Source: Entomomonas sp. E2T0 (lineage in GTDB: Bacteria; Pseudomonadota; Gammaproteobacteria; Pseudomonadales; Pseudomonadaceae). Taken from it: DNA of 64,000 bases. Position numbers and translations under genes: made by a program. Numbering within the stretch: the stretch's first letter is position 1; each line of letters begins with the position of its first letter. Shown here in pieces: positions 20,166 through 30,287 of this stretch. The notes under the pieces are model-generated. The model did not search any database, was not told the origin of the DNA, and saw only the letters and a program-made list of their open reading frames with translations. The stretch is from the NCBI RefSeq assembly GCF_025985425.1, contig NZ_CP094972.1, positions 1,240,001 through 1,304,000 on the forward strand. The letters run 5' to 3'.

Positions 20166-20896
20166 TTTCTAATGATGATGGTGTTTCTGCACCTGGTATT
20201 AAAGCACTTTATGACGCATTGGCTGATTATGGTCAATGTCAAGTATTAGCCCCCACGAGAGATATGAGTGGCACAAGTAATTCTCTGACGCTTGATCGTC
20301 CATTATACCCACATTATTTAGAGAATGGTTTTATTGGTTTAGATGGAACACCTGCTGATTGTGTACATATGGCAATGAATGGTTTTCTTGAACATAAGCC
20401 TGAGCTAGTGGTGTCAGGTATTAATTTGGGTGCTAATTTAGGTGATGATGTACTGTATTCTGGGACAGTAGCAGCGGCTACTGAAGGGCGTTTTACGCAA
20501 GCCCCTTCGTTTGCTTTTTCATTAGTTTCTAGAGAAATAACAAACTTACCAACCGCTGCACATTTTGCCAGAAAGTTAGTAGAGAATTATGCTAAACTTG
20601 ATCTGCCAAATCATACAATACTCAATGTTAATATTCCAAATTTACCTTTAGATCAGGTAAAGGGGATTAAATTAACTAGATTAGGGTATCGTAGCCATTC
20701 TTTACCGCCAGAGAAAACAGTAAATCCCAGAGGTAAAGTTGGTTATTGGATCTCTTTGACTGGTGATATAGTAGATGGTGGTGAAGGAACAGATTTTCAT
20801 GCAATTGCAGAGGGATATGTTTCTGTAACTCCTTTAACAATTGATCGTAGTTGTAGGTTGGCTTTAGATTCTTTACATGCGGTGGGGAAAGTATAA
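20153..20896 (+). CDS. surE: 5'/3'-nucleotidase SurE
   Basis: Metal-dependent nucleoside monophosphate phosphatase, linked to stationary-phase survival. The 247-residue protein carries the acidic metal site [12 protein letters not shown] at the N-terminus, GTPADCV, the [19 protein letters not shown] motif and the C-terminal ITPLT-like segment ([11 protein letters not shown]). The first 13 nt overlap truD and the stop is 2 nt before the pcm start, indicating one operon. Confidence 0.97.
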   Translation: MYILVSNDDGVSAPGIKALYDALADYGQCQVLAPTRDMSGTSNSLTLDRPLYPHYLENGFIGLDGTPADCVHMAMNGFLEHKPELVVSGINLGANLGDDVLYSGTVAAATEGRFTQAPSFAFSLVSREITNLPTAAHFARKLVENYAKLDLPNHTILNVNIPNLPLDQVKGIKLTRLGYRSHSLPPEKTVNPRGKVGYWISLTGDIVDGGEGTDFHAIAEGYVSVTPLTIDRSCRLALDSLHAVGKV

Positions 20897-20898
20897 AT

Positions 20899-21567
20899 AT
20901 GACTAATGGTTTGATGCGAAGTGGCATTGGAATGACTTCGCAACGGACAAGAGAGCGTTTAGTGCAACGTCTGCAAGAAGAAGGCGTGACTAATGAGCGA
21001 GTGCTAGAAGTCATTCGTAATACGCCTCGTCACTGGTTTATTGACGAGGCACTTTCACACCGTGCATATGAAGACACCGCATTGCCTATTGGGCATAATC
21101 AAACTATTTCCCAGCCACTTATTGTGGCACACATGACAGAAATATTATTAGCCGCTGGGCCATTGGATAAAGTGCTCGAAATAGGGACAGGTTCAGGCTA
21201 TCAAACCGCCATTCTTGCTCAATTAGTGAACAGAGTATTTTCTGTAGAAAGAATTCAACCTTTACAGGATAAGGCTAAAGAACGATTACAAGGTTTAAAA
21301 TTACGTAATATAGTATTTCGATGGGGTGATGGTTGGGAAGGTTGGAATGCTTTAGCACCTTACAATGGTATTATAGTCACTGCGGCTGCTCCTGAAATCC
21401 CACAAGCGTTATTAGACCAATTAGCAGTGGGTGGTCGTTTAGTAATGCCTGTTGGTGATAATAATAGCCAACAACTACAGCTAGTAATAAGGCAAGAGCA
21501 GGGCTTTAAACAACAAATATTGGGTAATGTACGATTTGTACCTTTACTCAATGGAACCATACGTTAA
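20899..21567 (+). CDS. pcm: Protein-L-isoaspartate O-methyltransferase
   Basis: Repairs isoaspartyl residues in aged proteins by SAM-dependent methylation. The 222-residue protein has [11 protein letters not shown] (substrate loop), SAM motif [16 protein letters not shown] and the post-motif [12 protein letters not shown]. The E. coli enzyme has 208 residues; the extra N-terminal residues ([11 protein letters not shown]) suggest that an internal Met, for example at [12 protein letters not shown], may be the true start, but the 2-nt spacing from surE supports the listed one. Fourth gene of the ispF operon. Confidence 0.95.
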   Translation: MTNGLMRSGIGMTSQRTRERLVQRLQEEGVTNERVLEVIRNTPRHWFIDEALSHRAYEDTALPIGHNQTISQPLIVAHMTEILLAAGPLDKVLEIGTGSGYQTAILAQLVNRVFSVERIQPLQDKAKERLQGLKLRNIVFRWGDGWEGWNALAPYNGIIVTAAAPEIPQALLDQLAVGGRLVMPVGDNNSQQLQLVIRQEQGFKQQILGNVRFVPLLNGTIR

Positions 21568-21591
21568 TTTAATTATCATTAGGAGCTTAAA

Positions 21592-22473
21592 GTGGGGTTA
21601 TTGAATAGAGAGTTATTACCCATTTCTTCGTTATCTATATTGATATTGCTGACTGCTTGCTCAAATGATAATGCTAGAGTTCAAGTAGTTGATAAAACAA
21701 CAAACTATAATAAACAGGTTAAGGTAACAACTGTTCCTTATTCGGGAAAAGTAGTGCAGGCAGGTAGTTATACGCCTGTAACAAAAGGCCAGCATGTTGT
21801 ACAAGGTGGGGAGACTTTGTATTCATTAGCGTTTAACTATGGCCGCGATTGGCGAGAGTTAGCTAATGAAAACAATATTGGTGCCCCTTATACTATTTAT
21901 CCAGGACAGGTAATTTCATTATCAGGTAGAGCTAGCTCAACAACGACTACCACTACAAAAGCGCATGATTCTGGTAGTATTAAAGTGACTACAACCCAGA
22001 AACCAACGACATCAACTACCACTAAACCAACAGCTACGCAGGCGCCAACTCAAACACAGACTAAGCCTACTACTTCAGCGCCTACACCGACTACAGCTGT
22101 AGTCGGGGGGTGGACATGGCCAGCAATGGGAGCAGTCATTAGTACTTACTCTCCGACAGGTACTCTAAATAAAGGGATCGATATCGCAGCTAGTGAAGGT
22201 TCTGCTGTGATGGCAGCATCGGCAGGTACAGTGGTTTATGCAGGTAATAACCTACATGGTTATGGTAATTTATTAATTATTAAACACAATGATAGTTTTG
22301 TGAGTGCCTATGGGCATAATCGTAGTTTATTAGTTAAAGAAGGCCAGAAAGTAAGTGCAGGTCAAAAAATTGCTGAAATGGGATCAACAGGTGCTGATCG
22401 AGTCAAATTGCATTTTGAGATTAGGTTAAATGGTAAACCTGTAGATCCACTTAAATATTTGCCTAAAAAGTGA
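21592..22473 (+). CDS. nlpD: NlpD-type divisome lipoprotein, LysM plus degenerate LytM domain
   Basis: Outer-membrane lipoprotein that activates the amidase AmiC for daughter-cell separation. A GTG start is placed 6 nt after an AGGAG site. The signal peptide ends in lipobox LTAC (Cys23). A LysM domain follows (HVVQGGETLYSLAFNYGRDW, about 68-110), then a Thr/Pro-rich linker of about 65 residues and a C-terminal M23 domain. The catalytic zinc ligands are missing: the first His is Asn (NKGIDIAA) and the HxH reads KLHFE, as expected of non-enzymatic NlpD. In Pseudomonas the next gene is rpoS; here it is a DUF2750 gene. Confidence 0.95.
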   Translation: MGLLNRELLPISSLSILILLTACSNDNARVQVVDKTTNYNKQVKVTTVPYSGKVVQAGSYTPVTKGQHVVQGGETLYSLAFNYGRDWRELANENNIGAPYTIYPGQVISLSGRASSTTTTTTKAHDSGSIKVTTTQKPTTSTTTKPTATQAPTQTQTKPTTSAPTPTTAVVGGWTWPAMGAVISTYSPTGTLNKGIDIAASEGSAVMAASAGTVVYAGNNLHGYGNLLIIKHNDSFVSAYGHNRSLLVKEGQKVSAGQKIAEMGSTGADRVKLHFEIRLNGKPVDPLKYLPKK

Positions 22474-22483
22474 AAAATAGTTG

Positions 22484-22882
22484 ATGAAGAAAGTACACGA
22501 TTTAGAGGTTCAAGCATTTAGTCGTCAATCCAATAGCCAACGTTATAACTATTTTGTTGAGAAAGTATTTGAGTGGCAGGAAGCTTGGGGGTTAGGTGAT
22601 GAAGAAGGTTGGGTTATTGCTGAAATAGGGGAAGAGATTGTTTTTCCTTTATGGCCAGCAGAGCCTTTTGCTAAGAAATGCCAAGTGGATAATTGGCAAA
22701 ATACCGAAGTTAAGAAAATTTCTTTTGATGAATTATTAACAGAGGTTTTACCTAGTTTGGTAGAAGATGATGTTCAAGTTGCTGTCTTTATGGTGCCAGA
22801 TAATGAGCAATGTGGTGTATTGCCTGCACAAGAGCTATTAAATGACTTTGTCACACTTAGTGAACAGAAAGATACTAGATAA
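22484..22882 (+). CDS. DUF2750 family protein
   Basis: A 132-residue cytoplasmic protein of the DUF2750 family: RYNYFVEKVFEWQEAWGLGD near the N-terminus, then EEGWVIAEIGEEIVFPLWPAEPFAKKC. No catalytic residues are known for the family. It starts 10 nt after the nlpD stop and so probably rides on the surE-pcm-nlpD transcript. ATG at 22484 is preferred over an in-frame TTG immediately upstream. Its presence is notable because it occupies the position where Pseudomonas carries rpoS. Confidence 0.75.
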   Translation: MKKVHDLEVQAFSRQSNSQRYNYFVEKVFEWQEAWGLGDEEGWVIAEIGEEIVFPLWPAEPFAKKCQVDNWQNTEVKKISFDELLTEVLPSLVEDDVQVAVFMVPDNEQCGVLPAQELLNDFVTLSEQKDTR

Positions 22883-23052
22883 TAAAATGTATAAATATCG
22901 AGTTTGATGAGTAGGCTATAAACTGCTGACAGTTGTTGATGGAAGCAACTATTATAATTGCTGTTAATAAAGCAATTTGAGCATTGAATCAAAAGAAAGA
23001 AAAATAACTAAACTTATAGCGTTAGTTAATAAGTATTTTAATTAGAATTAAC

Positions 23053-23072
23053 AATATTTTTGATAAAATATT
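23053..23072. repeat. AT-only inverted repeat before priA
   Basis: AATATTTT and AAAATATT pair over 8 bp with a TGAT loop, followed by TTGTTTTT. It may be a weak terminator for the nlpD-DUF2750 transcript; with no G-C pairs this is uncertain. Confidence 0.3.
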
Positions 23073-23129
23073 TTGTTTTTCAATAAATCCTTATATGATG
23101 AATCAATGTAATGATAATAAGGATAATCT

Positions 23130-25355
23130 GTGCTTAATAACCCCTGCTATTTGCGCTTAGCTTTGCCTTCTCCGTTACGGCGATTATTTGATTATTTGCC
23201 ACCAAAAGGTGTGGATGCAAGTTCTTTACAAGTGGGTATTAGGGTAAAAGTACCATTTGCTAACCGTACTTTAATTGGTGTGTTAATTGAGGTGGTTGAA
23301 GAAACCACTGTTCCAGTCGAAAAGTTAAAGAAAGCTATTGAGCTAGTAGATGAAATTCCAATAATTCCACCCTTATTACTAAAACTATGTCAGTGGACAG
23401 CACAATATTATCAACATAGCTTGGGGGATACATTATCTTGGGCGTTGCCTAATTTATTGAAGCAAGGTAAATACCCTGATGATAATCAAGAATATTTTTG
23501 GAAAGTAGAAGAGGGAAGTGATTTAGAGGATCCTAGACTTGCTAGAGCAACTCGCCAAAAACGAGCATTACAGGTATTGATGCAACATCCACATGGTGTT
23601 GCACAAAATCTGATAGGAAAATTACAGATTCAATTAGATACTTTAAAAAGACTACAAGAAAAAGGATTAGTTGTCTGTGAAATAAGAGAAATTAAGCCTA
23701 TTATCCATGAGGGTAGCTGGTTAATAGAGCCTGAACTATTAGCCAATGAAGAACAAGAAAAAGTAATTAATATTATTAGTAGGTCGCTTGATAGTTATCA
23801 ACCATTTCTACTCTATGGTGTAACAGGCAGTGGTAAGACAGAGGTTTACTTTCATTTAATTCATCAAGTATTAAAGATGAAAAAACAATCGCTTGTACTA
23901 ATTCCTGAAATTAATTTAAGCCCACAAACATTGCATCGTTTTCAGAAACGGTTTAATGCCAAAATTGTTTTAATTCATTCAAACTTGACCGATAAAGAAC
24001 GTTTGGAAGCATGGCAAGCCGCTAAAGAAGGGCGGGTAGATATAGTGATTGGTACTCGTTCTGCTATTTTTACACCCATGGCAAAATTAGGTTTAATTAT
24101 TGTAGATGAAGAACATGATAGTTCTTATAAGCAACAAGATGGTTTGCGTTACCATGCGCGTGATTTAGCTATAGTTCGTGGCAGAATGGAGAGCGTACCT
24201 GTTGTCTTAGGCTCTGCTACACCTTCTTTAGAAAGCTTACATAATGTGACGTTAGATAGATATAGACAGCTCAATCTTACCTATCGTGCAGGCAATGCTA
24301 AACCACCTAAAATCCAATGTTTAGATGTTCGTACCCAGCCAATGGATAGTGGTATTTCTGCACAACTGCAAAGCTTAATTGAGTCCACTTTAAAAGTGGG
24401 ACAACAAGTCTTAATTTTTATTAATAGACGAGGTTTTGCCCCTACCTTAATTTGTCATCATTGTGGTTGGATTTGTCATTGCCCTCATTGTGATGCCAGA
24501 ATGACATTACATTTAAGAGATCATGAATTACGTTGTCATCACTGTGAGTTTCGCCAGTTACCGCCTGCTATGTGCCCACATTGTCACCATGTGGATTTAA
24601 GACCTGTAGGAGTGGGGACAGAGCGTACAGAAGAGCGTTTAAAAGTTTTATTTCCAGATTGGCCAATCTGGCGTATAGATCGTGATACTACCAGTCGTAA
24701 ATTAGCTATGCAGGAAATAGTCACTGCAGTAAAAACAGGTGAGGCAGGTATTCTTGTGGGTACTCAAATGTTGGCAAAGGGGCATCACTTTCCTAATGTT
24801 ACATTAGTCGCCATCCTTGATGCAGATAATGGATTATTTTCTGCTGATTTTAGGGCTTGTGAAAAAACAGCTCAGCTCATTATTCAAGTGGCAGGTCGAG
24901 CTGGACGAGCAGAACAAGAGGGGCGAGTGTTGATTCAAACTCATTTGCCTGAGCATCCACTCATTTTACAGTTAATGGACAAGGGTTATTTAGCTTTTGC
25001 TAAGCATAATTTAGAAGAAAGAAAAGAGGCCAGTTTACCGCCATTTAGTTATTTTGCACTATTAAGAGCAGAAGCTTATAAACAAGAACAGTTAGATGAT
25101 TTTTTAGTACGTGCACATGCACAAGCGGAAATGTTAGCAGTACAGGTTGAAAATAAAATAATAGAAGTATTTTCTCCAGTGCCAGCACCTATGGAAAAGA
25201 GAGCAGGTCGTTACCGAGGGCAAGTTCTAGTGCAAAGTAGTATACGTCCTGTATTACACCAATTTTTAACAAGTTGGGTGCAGGCTTTAGAAGAACTGCC
25301 CAAGACTAGTCAGATTCGTTGGTCATTGGATATTGATCCTATTGATTTAAATTAA
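23130..25355 (+). CDS. priA: Primosomal protein N' (replication restart helicase)
   Basis: 3'-5' DNA helicase that reloads the replisome at stalled forks. The 741-residue protein has the N-terminal 3'-DNA-end-binding domain (LRLALPSPLRRLFDYLPP), Walker A GVTGSGKTE (about 230), a DEEHD motif II, and eight cysteines in four CxxC pairs between about residues 438 and 490 (CHHC, CPHC, CHHC, CPHC) that bind two zinc ions, followed by LVGTQMLAKGHHFPNV and QVAGRAGRAEQEG. A GTG start lies 6 nt after AAGGA. It is a single gene converging on the SPOR-argS pair. Confidence 0.97.
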   Translation: MLNNPCYLRLALPSPLRRLFDYLPPKGVDASSLQVGIRVKVPFANRTLIGVLIEVVEETTVPVEKLKKAIELVDEIPIIPPLLLKLCQWTAQYYQHSLGDTLSWALPNLLKQGKYPDDNQEYFWKVEEGSDLEDPRLARATRQKRALQVLMQHPHGVAQNLIGKLQIQLDTLKRLQEKGLVVCEIREIKPIIHEGSWLIEPELLANEEQEKVINIISRSLDSYQPFLLYGVTGSGKTEVYFHLIHQVLKMKKQSLVLIPEINLSPQTLHRFQKRFNAKIVLIHSNLTDKERLEAWQAAKEGRVDIVIGTRSAIFTPMAKLGLIIVDEEHDSSYKQQDGLRYHARDLAIVRGRMESVPVVLGSATPSLESLHNVTLDRYRQLNLTYRAGNAKPPKIQCLDVRTQPMDSGISAQLQSLIESTLKVGQQVLIFINRRGFAPTLICHHCGWICHCPHCDARMTLHLRDHELRCHHCEFRQLPPAMCPHCHHVDLRPVGVGTERTEERLKVLFPDWPIWRIDRDTTSRKLAMQEIVTAVKTGEAGILVGTQMLAKGHHFPNVTLVAILDADNGLFSADFRACEKTAQLIIQVAGRAGRAEQEGRVLIQTHLPEHPLILQLMDKGYLAFAKHNLEERKEASLPPFSYFALLRAEAYKQEQLDDFLVRAHAQAEMLAVQVENKIIEVFSPVPAPMEKRAGRYRGQVLVQSSIRPVLHQFLTSWVQALEELPKTSQIRWSLDIDPIDLN

Positions 25356-25396
25356 TCACTTAAATCGATTATTTTATTTGATTTGTTTAGAAAACT

Positions 25397-25429
25397 GCCA
25401 AGGCTTATATTGATAATATAAGCCTTGGC
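25397..25429. terminator. 15-bp perfect hairpin between priA and the SPOR gene
   Basis: Arms 25397-25411 and 25415-25429 pair perfectly over 15 bp with a 3-nt loop. On the minus strand it is followed by AGTTTTCT, a weak U-tract, so it most likely ends the argS-SPOR transcript; on the plus strand no U-tract follows. Confidence 0.65.
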
Positions 25430-25443
25430 GGTTGATTCAAAAG

Positions 25444-26148
25444 TTATTGAACTTTACGAGGAACAACCAGTGTTTGGTTAAAGCCGTGAGATGAAAGTTG
25501 TTTTTGTGCTTTAGTGGCATCATCTTTTGTTTTAAAAGGGCCTACCAATACTCTATACCACGTTTTGTTATTGCTGTTTGCTGTTTCTACTTTAACATCT
25601 TGGCCAAGCATTAAGATCTGCGCCCTGATACTCTCAGCACCTGTTTGAGTAGGATATGAGCCAGCTTGCAAAAAGAAATTCATGCTGGATGGTGGCGTAG
25701 GCGTTGTAACAACAGCAACTTGTGATGGTTGAGTAGTTTGTATAGGTTGGTTAACCTGTTGGGCAGGTTGTACAGGCGGTTTAACAGGCGTAGGTGGAAT
25801 AACAGGTGGTGTTCTTCCCTCTAATAAAGCTGCTGCACGGTCACCGTCAAGTTTTTTACGTTGCTCTTCAGTAATGATAGGTTGATTAGGTTCTTTACCT
25901 GATAGCATTTTATCAAATTCAAACTTAAATTCGGGCTTATTATTAGTATTATTATCTTTAGGGCGTGTGGTAGGGGTGTTAGGTTTTTGGCCATTTCTAA
26001 TATCTTGTTTTGGCTCTAGTTTCATTAAAAACATAATAAAACCACCAATAACAATACCTGCAACTAACCATATCCAGCCAGGTGCACCAGATTTTTTAGG
26101 TGGTGTATATTTATTAGCACCACGTGGTTTAGTTTTTGCCTTTGCCAT
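25444..26148 (-). CDS. SPOR domain-containing protein (FtsN-like)
   Basis: A 234-residue inner-membrane protein. A short Lys/Pro-rich cytoplasmic tail precedes one transmembrane helix (WIWLVAGIVIGGFIMFLM, about 25-42), then a long Pro/Gln/Thr-rich periplasmic linker and a C-terminal SPOR domain (FFLQAGSYPTQTGAESIRAQ to the end) that in relatives binds denuded septal glycan. This layout is that of FtsN, the late division activator. It begins 4 nt after argS ends, as in Pseudomonas, where hslVU normally comes next; those genes are absent here. Confidence 0.85.
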   Translation of the reverse strand: MAKAKTKPRGANKYTPPKKSGAPGWIWLVAGIVIGGFIMFLMKLEPKQDIRNGQKPNTPTTRPKDNNTNNKPEFKFEFDKMLSGKEPNQPIITEEQRKKLDGDRAAALLEGRTPPVIPPTPVKPPVQPAQQVNQPIQTTQPSQVAVVTTPTPPSSMNFFLQAGSYPTQTGAESIRAQILMLGQDVKVETANSNNKTWYRVLVGPFKTKDDATKAQKQLSSHGFNQTLVVPRKVQ

Positions 26149-26152
26149 TTTC

Positions 26153-27892
26153 TTACATACGCTCCAAAGGAACTAGTCCTAATAGTTCTAAGCCTTGCTT
26201 TAGAGTACGTCCAGTTAATGCAGTAAGGCGTAAACGGCTTTGTTGCTGTTGTTCATTATCTGCTTTAAGTACAGGGCACTCTTCATAAAATGTTGAGAAT
26301 AGCTTAGCTAAATCATAAAGATAGCTACAGAGTAAATGGGGTAAACCTTTACTAGCTACACTATTTAAGGTTTCTGAGAATAGCATTAAATGAGCAGCTA
26401 AGTCTTTTTCTTGTTCGGCTTCTAATACTATTTTACCAGTTAGTTGCTCAATTGTTTTGTTGGCAGTACGTAATACCCCAGCAGTTCTAGTATACGCATA
26501 AAGCAAATAGGGAGCAGTATTGCCTACTAAACTTAACATATTATCAAAGCTAAATGTATAGTCACTGGTACGATGTTTAGAAAGATCAGCATATTTAACC
26601 GCGCCAATACCTATAGAGTGGGCTATTTGCTTGCATTCTTGCTCACTAATATCTGGGTTTAATTGCTTAGCTAAATCATAGGCTTTTTGTTCTGCATCAT
26701 TTAGTAAATCAATTAGCTTAACAACACCGCCATCTCGCGTTTTAAAAGGTTTGCCATCTTCACCATTCATCGTGCCAAAACCCATATGCTCAAGATCTAA
26801 TTCAGGGTTGGCAAAACCAGCTTGGCGGGCTGCTACATATAACATATCAAAATGCAGTGATTGGCGTTGATCTACAAAATATAAACAACGATCAGCTTTT
26901 AGCACATCATTACGATAACGAATAGCGGCTAAATCAGTGGTAGAATATAGGTAGCCACCATCTGCTTTTTGTACAATCATCCCTAATGGCTCACCTTCTT
27001 TATTTTTAAAGCCATCTAAGAAAATGCATTGTGCGCCATCGCTCTCACTCAACATGTTGTTAGCTTTTAGTGCTTCAATAATCTTGGGAAGATCATCATT
27101 ATAAGCACTCTCGCCGCGAACATCTGCACGGGTTAATTTTACATCAAGACGATCGTAAACTTGTTGGCAATGGCCTAGCGAAATATCATTAAATTTTGTC
27201 CATAGCTCTAAACATTTTTTGTCACCTGCCTGTAGTTTTACTACCATCTCACGGGATTTAGTTGCAAATTCAGGAGATGCATCAAAATGTTTTTTGGCGG
27301 CACGGTAAAAGTTTTCTAGGTCAGATAGCTCGCTTTCAGCATCAGCAGGATTTTCTTCCATATAGGCTAGTAACATACCGAATTGTGTGCCCCAGTCGCC
27401 TACATGGTTTTGACGAATAACAGTATCTCCTAAAAACTCAGCAACACGCGCTACCGCATCACCAATAATGGTAGAGCGTAAATGGCCTACATGCATTTCT
27501 TTCGCTAAATTAGGTGATGAAAGATCAATTACAACACGTTGATTTTTAGTCGTTTTGCTGACCATTAGTTTAGAGTCATTTAGTGCTTCATCTAAGCGGT
27601 TAGCCAATGCTTGGGTATTTTGAAAAAAGTTTAAAAAACCAGGCCCTGCTATTTCTACTTTGCTAATTTGCTCATTAGTTGGTAGAGCAACTAAGATTTT
27701 TTCAGCTAAATCACGTGGTTTCATTTTAGCTGGTTTAGCTAGCATCATGGCGATATTGGAAGCAAAATCACCATGAGTTTTATCTTTAGTATTATCAATT
27801 TGAATGGTTACTGCTAAATCAGCAGGTAAAATATTTTCATTGATCAAAGCAGCTAATGCTTGTTCGATTAATTTAGTGATGAGTTCTTTCAT
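26153..27892 (-). CDS. argS: Arginyl-tRNA synthetase
   Basis: Class I synthetase that charges tRNA-Arg. The 579-residue protein has the N-terminal additional domain typical of ArgRS, the HIGH motif as HVGH in [20 protein letters not shown] (about 122-141), and a C-terminal DALR anticodon-binding domain ending in [10 protein letters not shown]. As in many ArgRS proteins the KMSKS loop is not canonical ([12 protein letters not shown] region). It is first in the argS-SPOR operon, with its promoter in the 337-nt gap it shares with acs. Confidence 0.97.
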   Translation of the reverse strand: MKELITKLIEQALAALINENILPADLAVTIQIDNTKDKTHGDFASNIAMMLAKPAKMKPRDLAEKILVALPTNEQISKVEIAGPGFLNFFQNTQALANRLDEALNDSKLMVSKTTKNQRVVIDLSSPNLAKEMHVGHLRSTIIGDAVARVAEFLGDTVIRQNHVGDWGTQFGMLLAYMEENPADAESELSDLENFYRAAKKHFDASPEFATKSREMVVKLQAGDKKCLELWTKFNDISLGHCQQVYDRLDVKLTRADVRGESAYNDDLPKIIEALKANNMLSESDGAQCIFLDGFKNKEGEPLGMIVQKADGGYLYSTTDLAAIRYRNDVLKADRCLYFVDQRQSLHFDMLYVAARQAGFANPELDLEHMGFGTMNGEDGKPFKTRDGGVVKLIDLLNDAEQKAYDLAKQLNPDISEQECKQIAHSIGIGAVKYADLSKHRTSDYTFSFDNMLSLVGNTAPYLLYAYTRTAGVLRTANKTIEQLTGKIVLEAEQEKDLAAHLMLFSETLNSVASKGLPHLLCSYLYDLAKLFSTFYEECPVLKADNEQQQQSRLRLTALTGRTLKQGLELLGLVPLERM

Positions 27893-28229
27893 TCGGCTTC
27901 TATATGCAAAAATAAAGTAATTTTATTAAATAAAGGTAAATTCTTACTATTGTATACCAAGTTGGGGGAGGGGAGGTACAGTAAGCTAAATATTCTTAAA
28001 AATCATTAACAATCGCCTATTAAAAACTAATATTTTTGAAATATTGTAAAAAGTAGTATTGAATTAAATAGAAATTGCTGTTATTTTCCTTTAACAAAAG
28101 AAGTTTATTAAAATAAGAAACTTAAACTAAAGATTAATTCACATTCGACTATTGTCGAATGCTCATTGGGTTGCTTTTAAAGGCACAATGTAAAAAACAA
28201 AAATAATTAATAAACTAGAGGTGTTAAAC
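27893..28229. other. Divergent intergenic region between argS and acs
   Basis: This gap of 337 nt must hold the promoters of argS (leftward) and acs (rightward). It contains a G-rich tract at 27964-27976 and an inverted repeat at 28143-28160. No small gene or RNA is recognised. Confidence 0.6.
28143..28160. repeat. Inverted repeat upstream of acs
   Basis: ATTCGAC (28143-28149) and GTCGAAT (28154-28160) pair perfectly over 7 bp around TATT, 69 nt before the acs ATG. Possible operator for an acetate or carbon regulator; no known consensus is matched. Confidence 0.4.
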
Positions 28230-30206
28230 ATGACAATAAAAATATATCCAGTAAAAAGTAATATTTTAGAGAAGACGTTAACTGATGAAGCAACATACAA
28301 AAGTATGTATCAACAATCGATTATTAATCCAGAGGGATTTTGGCGAGATCAAGCTAATCGAATAGAATGGATACAGCCTTTTACGCAGGTTAAACAAACC
28401 AGTTTTGATGATCATCGGGTAGATATTAAATGGTTTACAGATGGTACATTAAATGCCTCTTATAACTGTTTAGATCGTCATTTAGAAGAACGTGGAGATC
28501 AAGCAGCTATTATTTGGGAAGGTGATAATCCTGCAGAGTCTCGTACCATTACCTACAAACAACTGCATGCAGAGGTATGTAAATTTGCTAATGCCTTACG
28601 TGGTCAAGATATTCATCGTGGTGATGTAGTTACCATCTATATGCCCATGATTCCTGAGGCCGTGGTTGCAATGCTAGCTTGTGCCAGAATTGGTGCTATT
28701 CACTCAGTCGTTTTTGCAGGATTTTCTCCAGAATCTTTAGCTGGCCGTATAGCTGACTGTAAATCAAAAGTAGTGATTACTGCCGATCAAGGTCTACGTG
28801 CAGGTAGAGTCATTAATTTAAAAGAAAATGTTGATGAGGCATTAACCAATCCTAACACTTATAGCGTACAAAAAGTGATTGTTTGCAAACGTACTAATGG
28901 TCAAATTCGTTGGTATCCTCATCGTGATATTTGGTATGACGATCTAATGAAGGTGGCTTCAGATCGTTGTGCTGTGAAAGAAATGGGTGCTGAAGAAGCG
29001 TTATTTATTTTATATACATCGGGTTCTACGGGTAAACCTAAAGGTGTGTTGCATACCACAGGCGGTTATATGGTGTATGCATCCTTAACCCATGAGCGTA
29101 TTTTTGACTATAAACCAGGTGATATTTATTGGTGTACAGCTGATGTTGGCTGGATTACAGGCCATAGTTATATCGTTTATGGTCCTTTAGCTAATGGCGC
29201 AACTACCTTATTATTTGAAGGTGTGCCTACTTACCCTGATATTAAGCGTATGGCACAGGTGGTTGATAAGCATCGAGTGAATATCCTATATACAGCACCT
29301 ACCGCTATTCGTGCCATGATGGCGCATGGTAAGAAAGCGGTTGAAGGCTTTGATGGTAGTAGTTTAAGAGTATTAGGTTCAGTAGGTGAACCGATCAATC
29401 CAGAAGCATGGCAATGGTACCATGATGAAATGGGTAAACAAAAATGTGCGGTTGTCGATACCTGGTGGCAAACAGAAACTGGGGGTATTTTAATTACTCC
29501 ATTACCTGGTGCAACAGAAACTAAACCTGGCTCTGCAACTAAACCATTCTTCGGTGTACAACCTGCTATTGTCGATAACTTAGGTAATTTAATTGATGGG
29601 CCTGCGGAAGGTAACCTAGTCATTATCGATTCTTGGCCAGGACAAGCCCGTAGTATTTATGGTGATCATGATCGTTTTGTAGATACTTACTTTAAAACCT
29701 TTAAAGGTATGTATTTTACAGGTGATGGTGCGCGTCGTGATGAAGATGGCTACTGGTGGATTACAGGCCGTGTTGATGACGTTCTTAATGTTTCAGGGCA
29801 TCGTATTGGTACGGCTGAAGTTGAAAGCGCGATGATTGCTCATAGGAAAGTGGCAGAAGCAGCAGTAGTAGGTGTGCCACATCCTATTAAGGGGCAAGGC
29901 ATTTATGTTTATGTAACGCTGGCTGAAGGTGAAGAACCTTCTGATGAGCTAATGAATGAGTTAAGGGAATGGGTTCGTCATGAAATTGGACCTATTGCTA
30001 CCCCTGATTATATTCAATGGGCGCCTATGTTACCTAAAACTCGCTCAGGTAAGATTATGCGTCGTATTTTGCGTAAAATCGCAAGCTTTGAGTATGAGCA
30101 ATTAGGTGATACTAGCACATTAGCTGATCCAGGTTCAGTGGATCAAATAGTGGCAGAACACAAACGCTTATATGGTGATGAACCTAAACAAGCTGTTTCA
30201 GCGTAG
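28230..30206 (+). CDS. acs: Acetyl-CoA synthetase
   Basis: AMP-forming enzyme that activates acetate to acetyl-CoA through acetyl-adenylate. The 658-residue length is standard. The P-loop-like [19 protein letters not shown], the TWWQTETGG motif and [18 protein letters not shown] are intact; the catalytic lysine, which is subject to acetylation in relatives, lies in [11 protein letters not shown] near residue 606. The ATG at 28230 is chosen over an in-frame GTG 9 nt upstream because AGAGGTG then forms a well-spaced ribosome-binding site. Single gene with its own terminator. Confidence 0.98.
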   Translation: MTIKIYPVKSNILEKTLTDEATYKSMYQQSIINPEGFWRDQANRIEWIQPFTQVKQTSFDDHRVDIKWFTDGTLNASYNCLDRHLEERGDQAAIIWEGDNPAESRTITYKQLHAEVCKFANALRGQDIHRGDVVTIYMPMIPEAVVAMLACARIGAIHSVVFAGFSPESLAGRIADCKSKVVITADQGLRAGRVINLKENVDEALTNPNTYSVQKVIVCKRTNGQIRWYPHRDIWYDDLMKVASDRCAVKEMGAEEALFILYTSGSTGKPKGVLHTTGGYMVYASLTHERIFDYKPGDIYWCTADVGWITGHSYIVYGPLANGATTLLFEGVPTYPDIKRMAQVVDKHRVNILYTAPTAIRAMMAHGKKAVEGFDGSSLRVLGSVGEPINPEAWQWYHDEMGKQKCAVVDTWWQTETGGILITPLPGATETKPGSATKPFFGVQPAIVDNLGNLIDGPAEGNLVIIDSWPGQARSIYGDHDRFVDTYFKTFKGMYFTGDGARRDEDGYWWITGRVDDVLNVSGHRIGTAEVESAMIAHRKVAEAAVVGVPHPIKGQGIYVYVTLAEGEEPSDELMNELREWVRHEIGPIATPDYIQWAPMLPKTRSGKIMRRILRKIASFEYEQLGDTSTLADPGSVDQIVAEHKRLYGDEPKQAVSA

Positions 30207-30252
30207 GTTAACGGTTTTATTTGCTTTATTGAATAATTACGTTTCACTCACA

Positions 30253-30287
30253 GGGTTAGTACTTCCCTTAGGCTAACCCTTTTTTTT
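30253..30287 (+). terminator. Terminator after acs
   Basis: GGGTTAG (30253-30259) and CTAACCC (30273-30279) pair perfectly and are followed by eight T residues. It slightly overlaps the stop of the convergent MATE gene. Confidence 0.8.

Noticed and set aside
21592-22473. nlpD as an active M23 peptidase
   Set aside because: The first zinc-ligand histidine is Asn and the HxH motif is lost, so it is the activator type.
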